55,947 nt of DNA from an uncultured Granulosicoccaceae bacterium (GCA_937927895.1 CALGKA010000099.1:1-55947), one strand, 5' to 3'. Numbered from the stretch's first letter, positions 18,518 to 27,583 are shown. The notes: generated from the letters alone by a model not told the origin. Translations and numbers: made by a program.

Positions 18518-18743
18518 TGTGGTGTCTTTTCAAAAAAGTTTGGTTACTAGTTCTCTAAGCTCAGTTTGATTGACTGATTAGGAATCAAATGAACTGCTGA
18601 AGAATGAAATGTGTTTTGTATGAGCGCTAGTGATTTACTGGCGGTATACCCCGTGAAGTAATTCAGGTGAGTGTGATGCTTTGTGCGTCTCTTTAGCCGA
18701 ATAGAAGTTTACTGTTGCCTTTATTGGTTTGTCGGGTAAGACC

Positions 18744-18840
18744 AAATTTCCTGCATCGTCTGCCGTTCGGAGCATTGGACTGCGTCTTGAAAGTGGATCA
18801 CTAAAAAAAGGAATATATGGCGATCAGGCGAGTGTTGAAT
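18744..18840 (+). pseudogene. RAYT C-terminal fragment
   Basis: The frame SSAVRSIGLRLESGSLKK, then IYGDQASVEC, closely parallels the end of the RAYT relic at 41175-41411 (SSAMRSIESRLENGSLKK, IRCDQEKFE). It covers only the last helix. A gtcctgacccct motif of the RAYT-flank type follows. Confidence 0.6.
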
Positions 18841-18865
18841 GTTGTAAAACTGTCCTGACCCCTAC

Positions 18866-18927
18866 GACCACTGAACCAGAACAGGTGATCACCTTGTTCC
18901 AGAATGGGTGATCACTTTGCTCCAGAA
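18866..18927. mobile_element. IS21-like terminal repeat relic
   Basis: Imperfect tandem units of the form ccagaa-c/t-aggtgatcac-ttgttccagaat-gggtgatcac-tttgctccagaat are present. Multiple tgatcac-containing direct repeats at the termini are typical of IS21-family elements. No istA or istB sequence was found nearby, so this is at most a solo end. Confidence 0.4.
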
Positions 18928-19047
18928 TATGTAAGTCACTGCGTTCGGCGAGCATTTCTGTGTGGTGAAGACCACTACACAGTTAAATCCTGTGAGTACC
19001 GTAGAGTCATTCTTGAAGAAGTGTTGTTAAAGTTAGGCGGAGTGTTC

Positions 19048-19217
19048 ATTTTAGATTGTTGTGGCCTACATCAGTGATGTCAAATCACTATCACGTGGTT
19101 CTATACATCGATCAGGCAACTCAAATGTATTTGATACCAGCATTATTGGTTTTTCATTCCAACACTGAGCTGAATCCAATGAGCGGGCTCAATGAATTCG
19201 CGAGTTTCGTTTGATCT
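19048..19217 (+). pseudogene. RAYT subfamily A core fragment
   Basis: The frame PTSVMSNHYHVVLYIDQATQ contains the intact HxH metal-binding motif of Y1 transposases. It continues for another 29 residues without similarity to RAYTs and stops. Neither terminus is present. The following ~100 bp recur at 34836-34955 after another RAYT relic. Confidence 0.78.
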
Positions 19218-19240
19218 ATTACTATGGGTGTTTTTGTATA
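19132..19240 (+). repeat. Dispersed repeat E, copy 1
   Basis: The segment from ttgataccagcatt through cactgagctga, tgagcgg and cgagttt to gggtgt matches 34836-34955 with many substitutions. Both copies lie directly downstream of RAYT core fragments, suggesting that they moved or decayed together. Confidence 0.6.
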
Positions 19241-19326
19241 GTTTTTTGTAACTTCCACAAATCTGGAAGGCATATATGTTCTGTAGGCATCATCTTACCC
19301 ACCATATTGTTAGCGTTGAAATGTGG

Positions 19327-19848
19327 CTAATTTAAGCTAGGAGTTATTCCAAGGCGCTTAAGCTTACAAAATGCTCTCTGCTTATTCATTATCATTTGTA
19401 TAAAAGGTACAACCGCCAAAGCAGCGAGTACAACCAAGCACAGTGACAAAAAGTAAATAGCTAACAAGATATAGGGATAAAATTCGTTTAGAAACTGCGC
19501 ACTTCCAATGTAGGTGGCAAATAGCCAATTGCTGGTGCTTATCCCGCCTCCGATGCAGAGTATTCTTGCGTTTTCCCGACATAGATAACTATCTTTAATA
19601 AACTCTTTGAAACATACAACGTGTAAAAATATTCCGTTGATACTTAGCACAGAGACGCAGACTAGTTTTAAGATGAGCTTCGGCTTTTGTAATAGCAATT
19701 GAATACTAAATTGCGTATCTAAATATATAATTGTTATCCCAGACAACCACAAAAGTGCCAAAAGTAAAACTATGAAATTCGCAATTTTCTGAAATTTCGA
19801 TTTTTCTATACCACCAATAAGAATACTTACATCACTCCAAACAACCAA
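19327..19848 (-). CDS. Multi-spanning membrane protein, possibly N-terminally truncated
   Basis: The product is 173 residues with about four hydrophobic helices (for example FIVLLLALLWLSGITIIYL, LVCVSVLSINGIFLHVV and YILLAIYFLSLCLVVLAAL). The frame stays open upstream of the ATG back to a stop near 19910 and reads CLFFAHLLFFGCAISLVV, another helix, with no start codon. The original protein probably began further upstream and lost its N-terminus. The pattern of a helix, VWSDVSILIGG, then LLWLSGITIIYLDT resembles uncharacterised integral membrane proteins. No function can be assigned. Confidence 0.5.
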   Translation of the reverse strand: MVVWSDVSILIGGIEKSKFQKIANFIVLLLALLWLSGITIIYLDTQFSIQLLLQKPKLILKLVCVSVLSINGIFLHVVCFKEFIKDSYLCRENARILCIGGGISTSNWLFATYIGSAQFLNEFYPYILLAIYFLSLCLVVLAALAVVPFIQMIMNKQRAFCKLKRLGITPSLN

Positions 19849-20087
19849 TGAAATAGCACAGCCAAAAAACAGCAGATGCGCAAAAAATAAGCACTGAGCG
19901 GAAAAAATCTAACAAACTACACCACCATAAAGGCAGAGGGCCCGGCACCAATGCTCATTCAACTCACCCGACACCACAATATTCGTCATTTCTAAATCAC
20001 TTAACACGTTGGAAAATATGAAGTGTGGAATGATTAACGATTCACGGTAAAGTGAATTTGGCGCATCATGAATAGACTTGCCCGCGT

Positions 20088-22862
20088 TCATTCTGAAAGG
20101 TAGCGCCGCATAGGTGGTATGAATTGCTTCAGTAGTACCGGCATAGCGATTAGATTAAGAATAGTGCCAACGCCAAAATTTCCACTAAGCGCTATTCCAA
20201 TGCCCAATGCAGTTAGAGTGAAGTAAAACTCCGAACGCGGTATGGGCCAATGGTTCTTTTTCTCCGCCGCTAAAGATAGTGCAGTCTTGGCGTCTGGTCC
20301 TAGTGCTGCTGACGCTGACATTGAAATACCAATTGCGAACACCACTGTTCCAATTAATAATGCCAATACATTCCCGAAAAAATGTAGATCTTGTGGTGCT
20401 ATCGTCGCACCGAAGCTGATAGCTGGTCCTATAAGCAGTAAGCAAGGCAGTGTGCCCAAGCCAAGGGGTATTCTGGCCCAAACCCAGACTAACCAATAGC
20501 TGACCACGGATAAGGTCAGTTGTGACACCCAAAATGGAACGCCATAGGTGTTGTACAAACCATCAAGCAACACTGTCACCCCAAGCGCGCCAAAGCCTGC
20601 AGAAGCTGAGATTCCAGTACCAAGCCCTAGTAATAGGGGGCCTGAACATCCTGCAAAGGCCCTGCGTCGTGAAACGTTGAAGTCAAATATGTTGTGGCGC
20701 ACAGTGTCATTACTTGAACTAACAGCGGATGCCGAAGCTATAGAGGTTGTAGTTACCCTTGTGAATAGTTGAAAATGAAACACTGATAAGATCAATATCA
20801 ACACTGCAGCAATCGTTTTAAAATCGCTAGCGCTCGACTGTGCCCATTGAAACAAAAACTGCTGTAGATCTGGAAGCAGCGCGAGGCACACCATAACTGC
20901 TGCCAATACTGCAACGATTCCAGATGCGTACCCAACTAATGCGCTTTGTCGGCTTTCCACCACTGCGTTTTGGGTTGCCGCTGTTGAGTTGATATTAGGT
21001 GTGACTTGAACAATAGGCATACGCCTGGAATCGCCTATAAAATTAAGTGCATCATGGCTGTTGTTGGTCAGCCATTTCTCTCGAGCTTTATTAACGTCGG
21101 CAAGGAATAATTTTAACCAACCGCGTTTGGCGTTTTCATTTTTTACGCTCATCTCAGCCAGGTTAGATTTTTCTTTTTTCATAGTTAAATCGTGCGGGTC
21201 ATCCAACTTGGTGTCAGTTTGATAAGCAAAATTTGTGATCGCGGCTTTTAATCTCTGATCGTTTAGCGCTAGTCCTCCATCACCAAGCACCATCCACGAA
21301 GCACCCACACCCGCGCCAATAAAATCACCAGTCAATAGTTTTCTAACAGTAAACTCTAATCTGAAAGGGGCTTTTATTAAGGCGCCAGTGAGAAATGGCC
21401 GATTATTAATGAAGCCACCCAATCGTCTGAACCGATTGCTAATAGTAGAAACGAATTTCACATACCATCCGAAAACAGCAGCTCCATAGCGCAGAGTAAG
21501 GAGGGCGTTTTTTGTGATAGGTTTTCTATGAGTTAATGCATACTCGATATGATTTGCTGTCTCAAGCAATCCACCTCGCATTGTTTCCAAAGAAGCCAGA
21601 GTTACAGACAGGCCAGTGAGGATATATCCTTCAGCTGTTAAGAAAAGTCCCCCGAGTGTTAGGAATAGTCCGCCAAAAAACAACATGCTGGGTCTAATCA
21701 GCTTGTCGAATCTCCAGATACACGCTGAGCCGGCAATAAAAAATACTGCCGCGAATACCTCATACACGCTGCGGCTACCAGTGAACCCTTGTCTAAAATA
21801 AGCATCGGATATCAGAACAATATTGGCTAACTCATAGCCTGCAAACTGAATCTTATTATGTTGTTCCACACATAGCTGTGCTAATTTTCTTGTGGCAGTG
21901 AGTACAAGCCATTTACATTTACTAATGATTGGCGGGTGTACGGAAATAATGCCGGCTACAACTATCAGGAAGATTCCGAAAAAGGATTCCAGGTCAGGTA
22001 TTTCTTTAAAAAAAATTGCACCCCATATTATTGCAAAACCCACCTGTGAAAAATCAAAAACACCAATCGTTGAAGATTCAGCATTTTGGTACGCGACGGC
22101 TATTCCAATACTGGCAACTATTTGCGCAAGTGCAAGTAACACGACAACGCTAGCTAGGGTCGCATCTATTTCAATCCATTGTGCAAAAATGAATCCAGAG
22201 CGGGTGTTATCGGATGTATAAAAAATAAGTGCAGTGGCTATCACACCGACGTAGAGGAACATCAGGTTTACTGACAGTGATAAAACCACGGGATGATCTT
22301 TGCGGCATCGGTTGCGAGTGATTATCATCGCCAGCGCGTAAATGACGGCCGCGGCTAAAGCCAGAAATATGTGACTGTTAAATTCCACTGCTGTTGGTTG
22401 TGCAATAACGAGCACACCGATAAACCCAAGGCAGATACCAACCCAACCCCATCGATCAATTCTTTCTCCAAAAAATAGAGCGAATAGTGCGATGAATATT
22501 GGAACCGTGTGGAATGCCGCTGTGGCATTTGCCAGTGAAAGTTCTGGCAGAGATAAATAGTAAAGCAACCACATACTGACTAACAGTAGGCTACGAATGG
22601 TTATCCAGAAAAGAGAAATCGGCCATAGTGTCGATCTGTCTTTTTTGAGAAAAAGATAAGTGATGAGCACCGGGATAACAATTAGAGAACGCAGTACGAA
22701 TAGTTGCCAGATAACCAGAAAATCGCTAACGGATCTCACCAGTACATCACTCAGTGAGGCGACTACAACGACCATCAGCATAGCCGATACCGCGAGAGGG
22801 AGCTTGTCGCGCTGCCTGGTACTTATTGGAACGAGTGGTTGAACTGCTTTAACGAATTCCAT
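20088..22862 (-). CDS. EamA transporter fused to a YczE/YitT-like membrane domain
   Basis: The product is 924 residues in three parts. Residues ~20-310 are a ten-helix EamA/DMT transporter (LLYYLSLPELSLANATAAF, FFGERIDRWGWVGICLGFIG and the second repeat ending at PPIIS). Residues ~320-480 hold further hydrophobic segments of unknown type, and ~480-640 a mostly soluble stretch (GVGASWMVLGDGGLALND). Residues ~640-924 start with helices and then show a YczE/YitT-like domain: LLLGLGTGISASAGFGALGV, GLGTLPCLLLIG and GISMSASAALGPDAKTAL. DMT proteins export small metabolites; YczE-type proteins are of unclear function. The frame is open throughout with no internal start needed. A decayed copy of the C-terminal domain lies at 25181-25401. 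Confidence 0.75.
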   Translation of the reverse strand: MEFVKAVQPLVPISTRQRDKLPLAVSAMLMVVVVASLSDVLVRSVSDFLVIWQLFVLRSLIVIPVLITYLFLKKDRSTLWPISLFWITIRSLLLVSMWLLYYLSLPELSLANATAAFHTVPIFIALFALFFGERIDRWGWVGICLGFIGVLVIAQPTAVEFNSHIFLALAAAVIYALAMIITRNRCRKDHPVVLSLSVNLMFLYVGVIATALIFYTSDNTRSGFIFAQWIEIDATLASVVVLLALAQIVASIGIAVAYQNAESSTIGVFDFSQVGFAIIWGAIFFKEIPDLESFFGIFLIVVAGIISVHPPIISKCKWLVLTATRKLAQLCVEQHNKIQFAGYELANIVLISDAYFRQGFTGSRSVYEVFAAVFFIAGSACIWRFDKLIRPSMLFFGGLFLTLGGLFLTAEGYILTGLSVTLASLETMRGGLLETANHIEYALTHRKPITKNALLTLRYGAAVFGWYVKFVSTISNRFRRLGGFINNRPFLTGALIKAPFRLEFTVRKLLTGDFIGAGVGASWMVLGDGGLALNDQRLKAAITNFAYQTDTKLDDPHDLTMKKEKSNLAEMSVKNENAKRGWLKLFLADVNKAREKWLTNNSHDALNFIGDSRRMPIVQVTPNINSTAATQNAVVESRQSALVGYASGIVAVLAAVMVCLALLPDLQQFLFQWAQSSASDFKTIAAVLILILSVFHFQLFTRVTTTSIASASAVSSSNDTVRHNIFDFNVSRRRAFAGCSGPLLLGLGTGISASAGFGALGVTVLLDGLYNTYGVPFWVSQLTLSVVSYWLVWVWARIPLGLGTLPCLLLIGPAISFGATIAPQDLHFFGNVLALLIGTVVFAIGISMSASAALGPDAKTALSLAAEKKNHWPIPRSEFYFTLTALGIGIALSGNFGVGTILNLIAMPVLLKQFIPPMRRYLSE

Positions 22863-23550
22863 CGTAATTACTCATCATGAACCAGCTTTTATCTTTGGTT
22901 TGCCGCAAAGTAGCCTGGCTACTTCTGCTGTTTACGCTCCTTGAAAGAAGAGCTGCGGCATCGATAAGCTTTAGGGGTCTGGTTCATTATCGGCTGACGC
23001 CGAGAATGTTTCTTCCGGAATCGTGTTTCCGGAAGAGGTTCGTTTACGCTTTAGTAAAAGACCTTTGTCTATGTATGTAAACGGGACTATGGATCTGTTT
23101 TTTGGACACGAGACGGGCTTTTAGTGTTTCTGTGAAAACGGGGCATCGGTGAAACACCTTGTTCAATGTTAGTTGCTTCTGTGATTTTCGGCGGTTGGGT
23201 GGGCGGAGGTTGGAGGTATGGGCTGGTTTATCTTGCTTTTGAGTATGTCCCTCGCTCACGCGTCGGGTTTCCATCGGGCTTAATCTGGTGGCAGTTATTG
23301 GGATGCTAGCTTGTGGAGCTTCGGTGTGGATCGAGGCATAGGTGAAACACATTGTTCACTACCTTTAGGAAGTGCTTAGCCGTGCACTCTGAGTTAACAC
23401 TCAATTTCGTAGAGCAATAAGTTTCACTTACGTTGTGAGCGGTATCTTAGGGTTTCACGTGACGATACTAGTGCTTAGGTATAGACTAAAGTTCGTGCCA
23501 TTAAGGTAGGCAATTTGGTTTAGTACTGCTGATACGGTCAAACTGAACAT
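22863..23550. other. Intergenic region with hairpin and short repeats
   Basis: About 690 bp between two minus-strand genes. A perfect 8-bp hairpin is seen at 23012-23035 (cttccgga, 8-base loop, tccggaag). The phrase ggtgaaacac-ttgttca occurs at about 23148 and 23341. Open frames here show no family resemblance. The left end should hold the promoter of the EamA-YczE gene. Confidence 0.35.
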
Positions 23551-24627
23551 TCACAGTGGCGTGTTATGCGGCCAATAGAAGTGTATACCCTTGTATTTAT
23601 CCCGATCCGCCGCTTGCCAGCATCCACCAAGGTGAAAGTCTCCGTTTTCAAAGGCCTTCGATAGATCTAGTTTCTCCGGAAAGTCTAGAAGTAATTTAGA
23701 CGCTTTGCCGGCAAGCTCTTTATAGCCGAACCTGCCTACAATAGTAGAGCCAACTTCAGGTGCGGCCCACAATGTTGGAGTTACCGGTTCTTCCTCTCTA
23801 AAAAAGGATGCTCCTCTCCCAAACCAGGTCAAGCGGAGCCAGCCTTCACCACCACCAGGCAGATCGAATGCGATCCACAATCGCTCGAGATTTGTCTCAA
23901 CAAAACATTGGGCAACACCTTCATTCCACGGTAACAAGTCATCGCCGGTATATTCACCGTATTGATGGAAAATGACTAACTCTGGGCAGTCAGGGCTTTT
24001 GCCGTGGGCCCAAATCGTACCGGTTGGCTGATCGGCAAGATTGATGAGGCATTGTCGACCCAATTTAACGGGTCTAATTACAGGAATTACGAATTTATTC
24101 TCTACATCTGGAGAGCTCACATTTCCTGAGGAAAAAGGGAGTTGAAAGTATTCAGGTGGCACAACACTAAATATTGCCACCACGCTTGCAAGCGTAAATA
24201 TGCCAGCGCGTAACGACGGCCACACTCTGGGAGTGTTTTTGGAAGTGTTTGTATCTGCTATTTCAACTCTAGATTCTAAATTGGGTATGGGTTCTTGAGC
24301 GGATGCTTGTGTCCAAAACGACAAAAGCGTTTGATCAGCTTCCTTTCCAGCGGCTTTCAAGGCGGTTATTGATGTGCATCCTCCACTTTCAAGCAATGCA
24401 TTAGCTTCAATTTCATCAAGCCTTAAAGCAACGGCTATAGTAACCAATTGACGCGGGTTGTTTGCTTTTTTGGACGAACCGTCGCGCCAATTTCGTATTG
24501 TCGATCGGTTAATAAAGTGATTGTTTTCAGCGATGGTGTTGACCATCTTGGCTAATCGAGCGTCGCCGACGGCGGCTTTTTTCATATGCGAATCTAGCAG
24601 ATCCGCCAGAGTGGGATGATACGTCAT
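23551..24627 (-). CDS. Membrane-anchored HTH protein (one-component regulator-like)
   Basis: The product is 358 residues. Residues ~30-95 form an XRE-like helix-turn-helix (FINRSTIRNWRDGSSKK, RQLVTIAVALRLDEIEANAL). A single hydrophobic segment at about 138-158 (LRAGIFTLASVVAIFSVV) should cross the membrane. The ~190-residue C-terminal part is then periplasmic and contains four Cys (GRQCLINL, SPDCPELV, VAQCFVE, LGGCWQAA) and many Trp. This is the layout of ToxR/CadC-type one-component regulators, though with a different HTH class. No DNA target is known. A sequence duplicated at 26256-26395 lies directly upstream of its start. Confidence 0.6.
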   Translation of the reverse strand: MTYHPTLADLLDSHMKKAAVGDARLAKMVNTIAENNHFINRSTIRNWRDGSSKKANNPRQLVTIAVALRLDEIEANALLESGGCTSITALKAAGKEADQTLLSFWTQASAQEPIPNLESRVEIADTNTSKNTPRVWPSLRAGIFTLASVVAIFSVVPPEYFQLPFSSGNVSSPDVENKFVIPVIRPVKLGRQCLINLADQPTGTIWAHGKSPDCPELVIFHQYGEYTGDDLLPWNEGVAQCFVETNLERLWIAFDLPGGGEGWLRLTWFGRGASFFREEEPVTPTLWAAPEVGSTIVGRFGYKELAGKASKLLLDFPEKLDLSKAFENGDFHLGGCWQAADRDKYKGIHFYWPHNTPL

Positions 24628-24635
24628 ATCGAATT

Positions 24636-24773
24636 AAAACACATATTTGGTTACTGGTGCACTTCTGCTCCCGGTACAAGTGCCCTTGAAGAGCAATTTT
24701 GGTCTTATGCCTGATGTTATTTCGCATCATACTCTTGTTTGTTTTGGCTCGTGATTTCCTTATGGGCTTGCTG
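24636..24773. repeat. Dispersed repeat D, copy 1
   Basis: About 138 bp starting just upstream of the HTH gene start. It matches 26256-26395: ggtgcactt-tgctcc, then ttggtctt-tgcct, gttatttcgcatca-actc and tgtttgtt-tggctc. The central 75 bp align without gaps. It could be a duplicated regulatory stretch or a shared ORF relic (GALLL, VISHHTLVCFGS); each copy lies next to a regulator gene. Confidence 0.6.
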
Positions 24774-25180
24774 TGAGTTGACAATTGATTTGAAGACTTT
24801 CTTTGAGAGCGGTGACGCCGAGCTTATGGCGACGATTCCAACCAGACATGCTGGATGTGTACCTAAACAAATTCCATGTTGTTCATTAGTGTGGAATCAG
24901 TGCGCGGGTAACTTATCATTAGGTTGTATGGGATAAGTGATCAACCTTAGTGTTAACAGATCACTGGAGCGCAAAATATAGCGGTGGCTTCTTCTCCAGA
25001 TTCTTGAAACAGGGTTTAGGAAGAATACGCCAGGGAATCTGATGATCATGTGCGTAGCTGGTTATGATCTCGCAATGGCGAATATCATTTAGATTAATTG
25101 ATTTCAATGGAGCTGGTTAAATTTATCCAACTCACTAGGAAGACGCATGAATTGTTTTATCTATGATTTGGTTTATATGC
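24774..25180. other. Intergenic region without recognised gene
   Basis: About 400 bp with only short, unsupported frames. Nothing was recognised apart from its position between repeat D and the YczE-domain relic. Confidence 0.3.
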
Positions 25181-25401
25181 GAATTTTGTCTGAGACTGGT
25201 AGGGGTTTTATTGTTTGCAGGAGGAATTTCTCTTGCAGCCGCCGCGGCATTGGGCCCCGACGGAGTGACAGCTCTTTCTCTAGCTGCTGAACGTAAACAC
25301 CAATGGTCTGTTTCGGTGTCGCCACCCTGTTAGGGCTATTCGCCACTCCCTACTTGATACATCATTTCATGCCATCTTTGCGGAAAGTGCTGCATCAATA
25401 G
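25181..25401 (+). pseudogene. YczE-like domain relic (decayed paralogue of the fusion protein's C-terminus)
   Basis: The plus strand reads RLVGVLLFAGGISLAAAAAL, then GPDGVTALSLAAERKHQW. After a frameshift and deletion it continues CFGVATLLGLFATPYLIHHF and MPSLRKVLHQ to a stop at 25401. These align with AIGISMSASAALGPDAKTAL, FGVGTILNLIAMPVLLKQF and PPMRRYLSE of the 20088-22862 protein. It is the end of a related gene that has otherwise vanished. No start or upstream domain remains. Confidence 0.75.
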
Positions 25402-25531
25402 CCATGATTCTACGTATTGCTTATTGCTTATTGCTTAGCGATTTGTAGCGAAGCACTTTGAACTGCACCCGCTTATAAATTATCAGCTTACTTAACTCCA
25501 AAGTGCTTCCACCAAACATCTCACCCTCTAT

Positions 25532-25604
25532 AGTTTTAAGTTTTAAGTTTTAAGTTTTAAGTTTTAAGTTTTAAGTTTTAAGTTTTAAGTTTTAAGTTTT
25601 AAGT
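25532..25604. repeat. Heptamer tandem repeat (ttttaag)n
   Basis: About ten uninterrupted copies of the 7-bp unit ttttaag. The unit length is not a multiple of three and the stretch is non-coding. Copy number probably varies between strains. Confidence 0.95.
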
Positions 25605-25663
25605 TTGTAGATTGACCAGGGGCAATAGGAAAAGTAAAGCTAAGGCGATACGTGCGGAAGAGG

Positions 25664-25690
25664 TGAAGAAGTGAAGAAGTGAAGAAGTTT
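25664..25690. repeat. Octamer tandem repeat (gtgaagaa)3
   Basis: Three consecutive copies of gtgaagaa, about 60 bp after the heptamer array. Non-coding as far as can be seen. Confidence 0.85.
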
Positions 25691-25814
25691 GGTTGTGGGT
25701 TTTAGAAGTAGCTGGTCTAGCCCTGACCGTGAAATAGAAGTTATTTGTCATCAATAAGGGCTGAACTTGCGCACGAACTGTGAGTATGGCCCTCCTTCGA
25801 TAAGGATTGGTCAG

Positions 25815-26087
25815 ATGAATGTGAGCAAAAAACCAGCAGATGAAGATATACCTTTGGGTGGTGCTGAGGCGCAGAGCCGGATAACGAAGCGAAGGCATGG
25901 TTTGACAACAGCTTGTCTCGGGAACACAAGCACTTCGGAACAAACCATCGCAATGCTAGATCGTGCTGACGATGCTACCGAGCGACTGAAACTGCGCCGC
26001 GAACATCTCCATTGGCTAGCAATAGGCGAAAATATTGGTGTGTTTCTAAACGGTCTCAAGCAACGGATACTTGGTAAAAAAAAATAA
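25815..26087 (+). CDS. Small hypothetical protein
   Basis: A 90-codon frame starts MNVSKKPADEDIPLGG with AAGGA at 25802-25806, 8 bp upstream of the ATG; an in-frame upstream start at 25767 lacks such a site. The product is charged, with a likely helical middle (SEQTIAMLDRADDATERLKL) and a basic end (GLKQRILGKKK). No family was recognised. The frame and ribosome-binding site argue for a gene, but nothing shows conservation. Confidence 0.4.
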   Translation: MNVSKKPADEDIPLGGAEAQSRITKRRHGLTTACLGNTSTSEQTIAMLDRADDATERLKLRREHLHWLAIGENIGVFLNGLKQRILGKKK

Positions 26088-26255
26088 ATTAAAACGTATG
26101 GGGACACCCCGCAGCGTCAAGCCATTGTTGATACCTATCACTGCAACTACACCGCATTAATGAAGTACTTCTTCGTCTTTATTTCGCTAACAGGGTTGTG
26201 TCAAGGAGGCGATATGGCTTCTCCAATTTTTCATCGAAAAGCCGAATAATGCTAA

Positions 26256-26395
26256 TAAAAACAAATGTTTGTTTGTTGGTGCACTTTTGCTCCAGTTAAA
26301 GAACGCTTTAGGAGCAGTCTTGGTCTTTTGCCTGGTTGTTATTTCGCATCAAACTCGTGTTTGTTCTGGCTCTTGGTTCCCAAGCGGGCTTCCTG
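26256..26395. repeat. Dispersed repeat D, copy 2
   Basis: Counterpart of 24636-24773 (see that entry for shared motifs). Here the frame is open (GALLLQLKNALGAVLVFCL, VVISHQTRVCSGSW), while copy 1 has a stop at the matching Trp codon. It ends about 30 bp before the start of the AraC-type gene. Confidence 0.6.
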
Positions 26396-26425
26396 CTTTT
26401 GAAACATGTAACTTAAGGATATTGT

Positions 26426-26926
26426 ATGAGAACAAATATGAATGTTGGTAATGAGCATATTGCAGCGCAGCCTGTGGAGTTTGTATGTCTTTATTGCTTG
26501 AACCTTAGGGGCGTGGTGGAAACGCGAAAGTGCGCTAGTAGTAGGCGGGAGATTTACAAAAAATCCAATACTGTAGAGGGGACAAAGCAACTTGAAGGCT
26601 ATCGCGAGCGCATCATACAGAATGGCTGGTATCTCAACCCAAATCTAAAATTACAAGAGCTCGCGAGACGGCTGGGTATCCCTGCAAAGGAACTTTCGGC
26701 TTTGATCAATCGCGAAAACCTTACTAACTTTAAGGTCTTTATCAACGAACTCAGAATTGAACACTCGAAAGGACTGTTACGGGACACGAATCTGAATATT
26801 CTTGATATCGTTGATGCTTCTGGATTTAACAGCCTATCTGTGTTCTACGAACAGTTCAATAAATTTCAAGGTGAAGCTCCCGGGAAATACCGAAACTGTC
26901 TCAACAGTTTAATCAACACCAGCTAA
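26426..26926 (+). CDS. AraC-family transcriptional regulator (HTH domain only)
   Basis: The product is 166 residues. The last ~105 residues are an AraC/XylS double helix-turn-helix: YLNPNLKLQELARRLGI, LSALINRE, FKVFINELRIEHSKGLL, ILDIVDASGFNSLSVFYEQF and PGKYRN. The first ~55 residues have no recognised fold and would normally be a ligand or membrane sensor domain of 150 residues or more. AAGGA stands 6 bp before the ATG, so the short form could be translated. It is either a small stand-alone regulator or the remnant of a larger one whose sensor part was lost; repeat D lies just upstream. Confidence 0.65.
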   Translation: MRTNMNVGNEHIAAQPVEFVCLYCLNLRGVVETRKCASSRREIYKKSNTVEGTKQLEGYRERIIQNGWYLNPNLKLQELARRLGIPAKELSALINRENLTNFKVFINELRIEHSKGLLRDTNLNILDIVDASGFNSLSVFYEQFNKFQGEAPGKYRNCLNSLINTS

Positions 26927-27005
26927 TTAACACAGAAAGAAATGCACAGACTGCTGAATAGTACGGGTAACGGAACGGGAATAGAATCAGTTTGAAACAG
27001 TCAGG

Positions 27006-27153
27006 TACATCCCCTGATTCTTGGGGATGAAGTGTTCGTGGAGTCAATTTACAAGAAGTGTGTCGATGAAGCTACTTCAAAAGTGATGGAGATTAATCGT
27101 CTAGAGCGTCGTTATCGTGGACAGCCATTAGCGTGCTATTTTGATGAAGACTG
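27006..27153 (+). pseudogene. RAYT middle fragment
   Basis: The frame ILGDEVFVESIYKKCVDEAT, then VMEINRLERRYRGQPLACYF, then a stop, is the segment between the catalytic region and the C-terminal HTH of RAYTs (usually LGSEAFV...). It parallels 28661-28780. Both ends are missing. Confidence 0.7.
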
Positions 27154-27310
27154 ACCTATTAGAATCGATGGTTATGTGTGTTGGAATCAGCTATTTTGAG
27201 TTCGTTGGGAAATGTAGAGGATCCCGAACCAGTGGTAGGCAACTAGAATGTTGCCTTCCCAGTACCTCTCGTGATTCTAATAATTCATCTCTTAAACTCA
27301 ATTGGTTAGT

Positions 27311-27583
27311 CTAGAGAAATGCCGACGCTAGTAGGTAACCAGCTATGTAAGCAACTATATTTAGTAGCATATCACTCTCACCACTTTTCTCTCTTGCCGT
27401 AGTTTTCATTTCTGCACATTCCTTATCGGTGTTTTTTACGCTGGTGTTACCTTCTATAGCGACTTTAACCGATTGGCCACAAGTTTGCGCTGTCTGTGGA
27501 TTACGCTCGAGCTGTGTTGGTGTGGTGGTGCACCCGGTGGCGCTTATAAGCACAACAAATAAAAATAAAGTAATCAGTTTCAT
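27311..27583 (-). CDS. Small lipoprotein
   Basis: The product is 90 residues. A lipoprotein signal ends ISATGC with the modified Cys at 18. The mature part contains two further Cys (QTCGQSV, DKECAEM) and closes with a hydrophobic segment (MLLNIVAYIAGYLLASAF). It would be both lipid-anchored and membrane-inserted at the C-terminus. The family was not recognised. The gene starts 31 bp after the stop of the lipoprotein gene upstream, so the two are probably co-transcribed. Confidence 0.65.
   Translation of the reverse strand: MKLITLFLFVVLISATGCTTTPTQLERNPQTAQTCGQSVKVAIEGNTSVKNTDKECAEMKTTAREKSGESDMLLNIVAYIAGYLLASAFL

Noticed and set aside
23044..23352. 102-codon minus-strand frame
   Set aside because: No ribosome-binding site, low-complexity composition and no family; treated as chance.
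25160..25180. Possible start of the YczE-like relic at an ATG near 25163
   Set aside because: The upstream sequence does not align with the paralogue and no ribosome-binding site is visible; only the later part is supported.
26090..26210. Possible further RAYT start (tatggggacacc, a YHC-like triplet)
   Set aside because: Only a few residues match in broken frames; not enough to claim.
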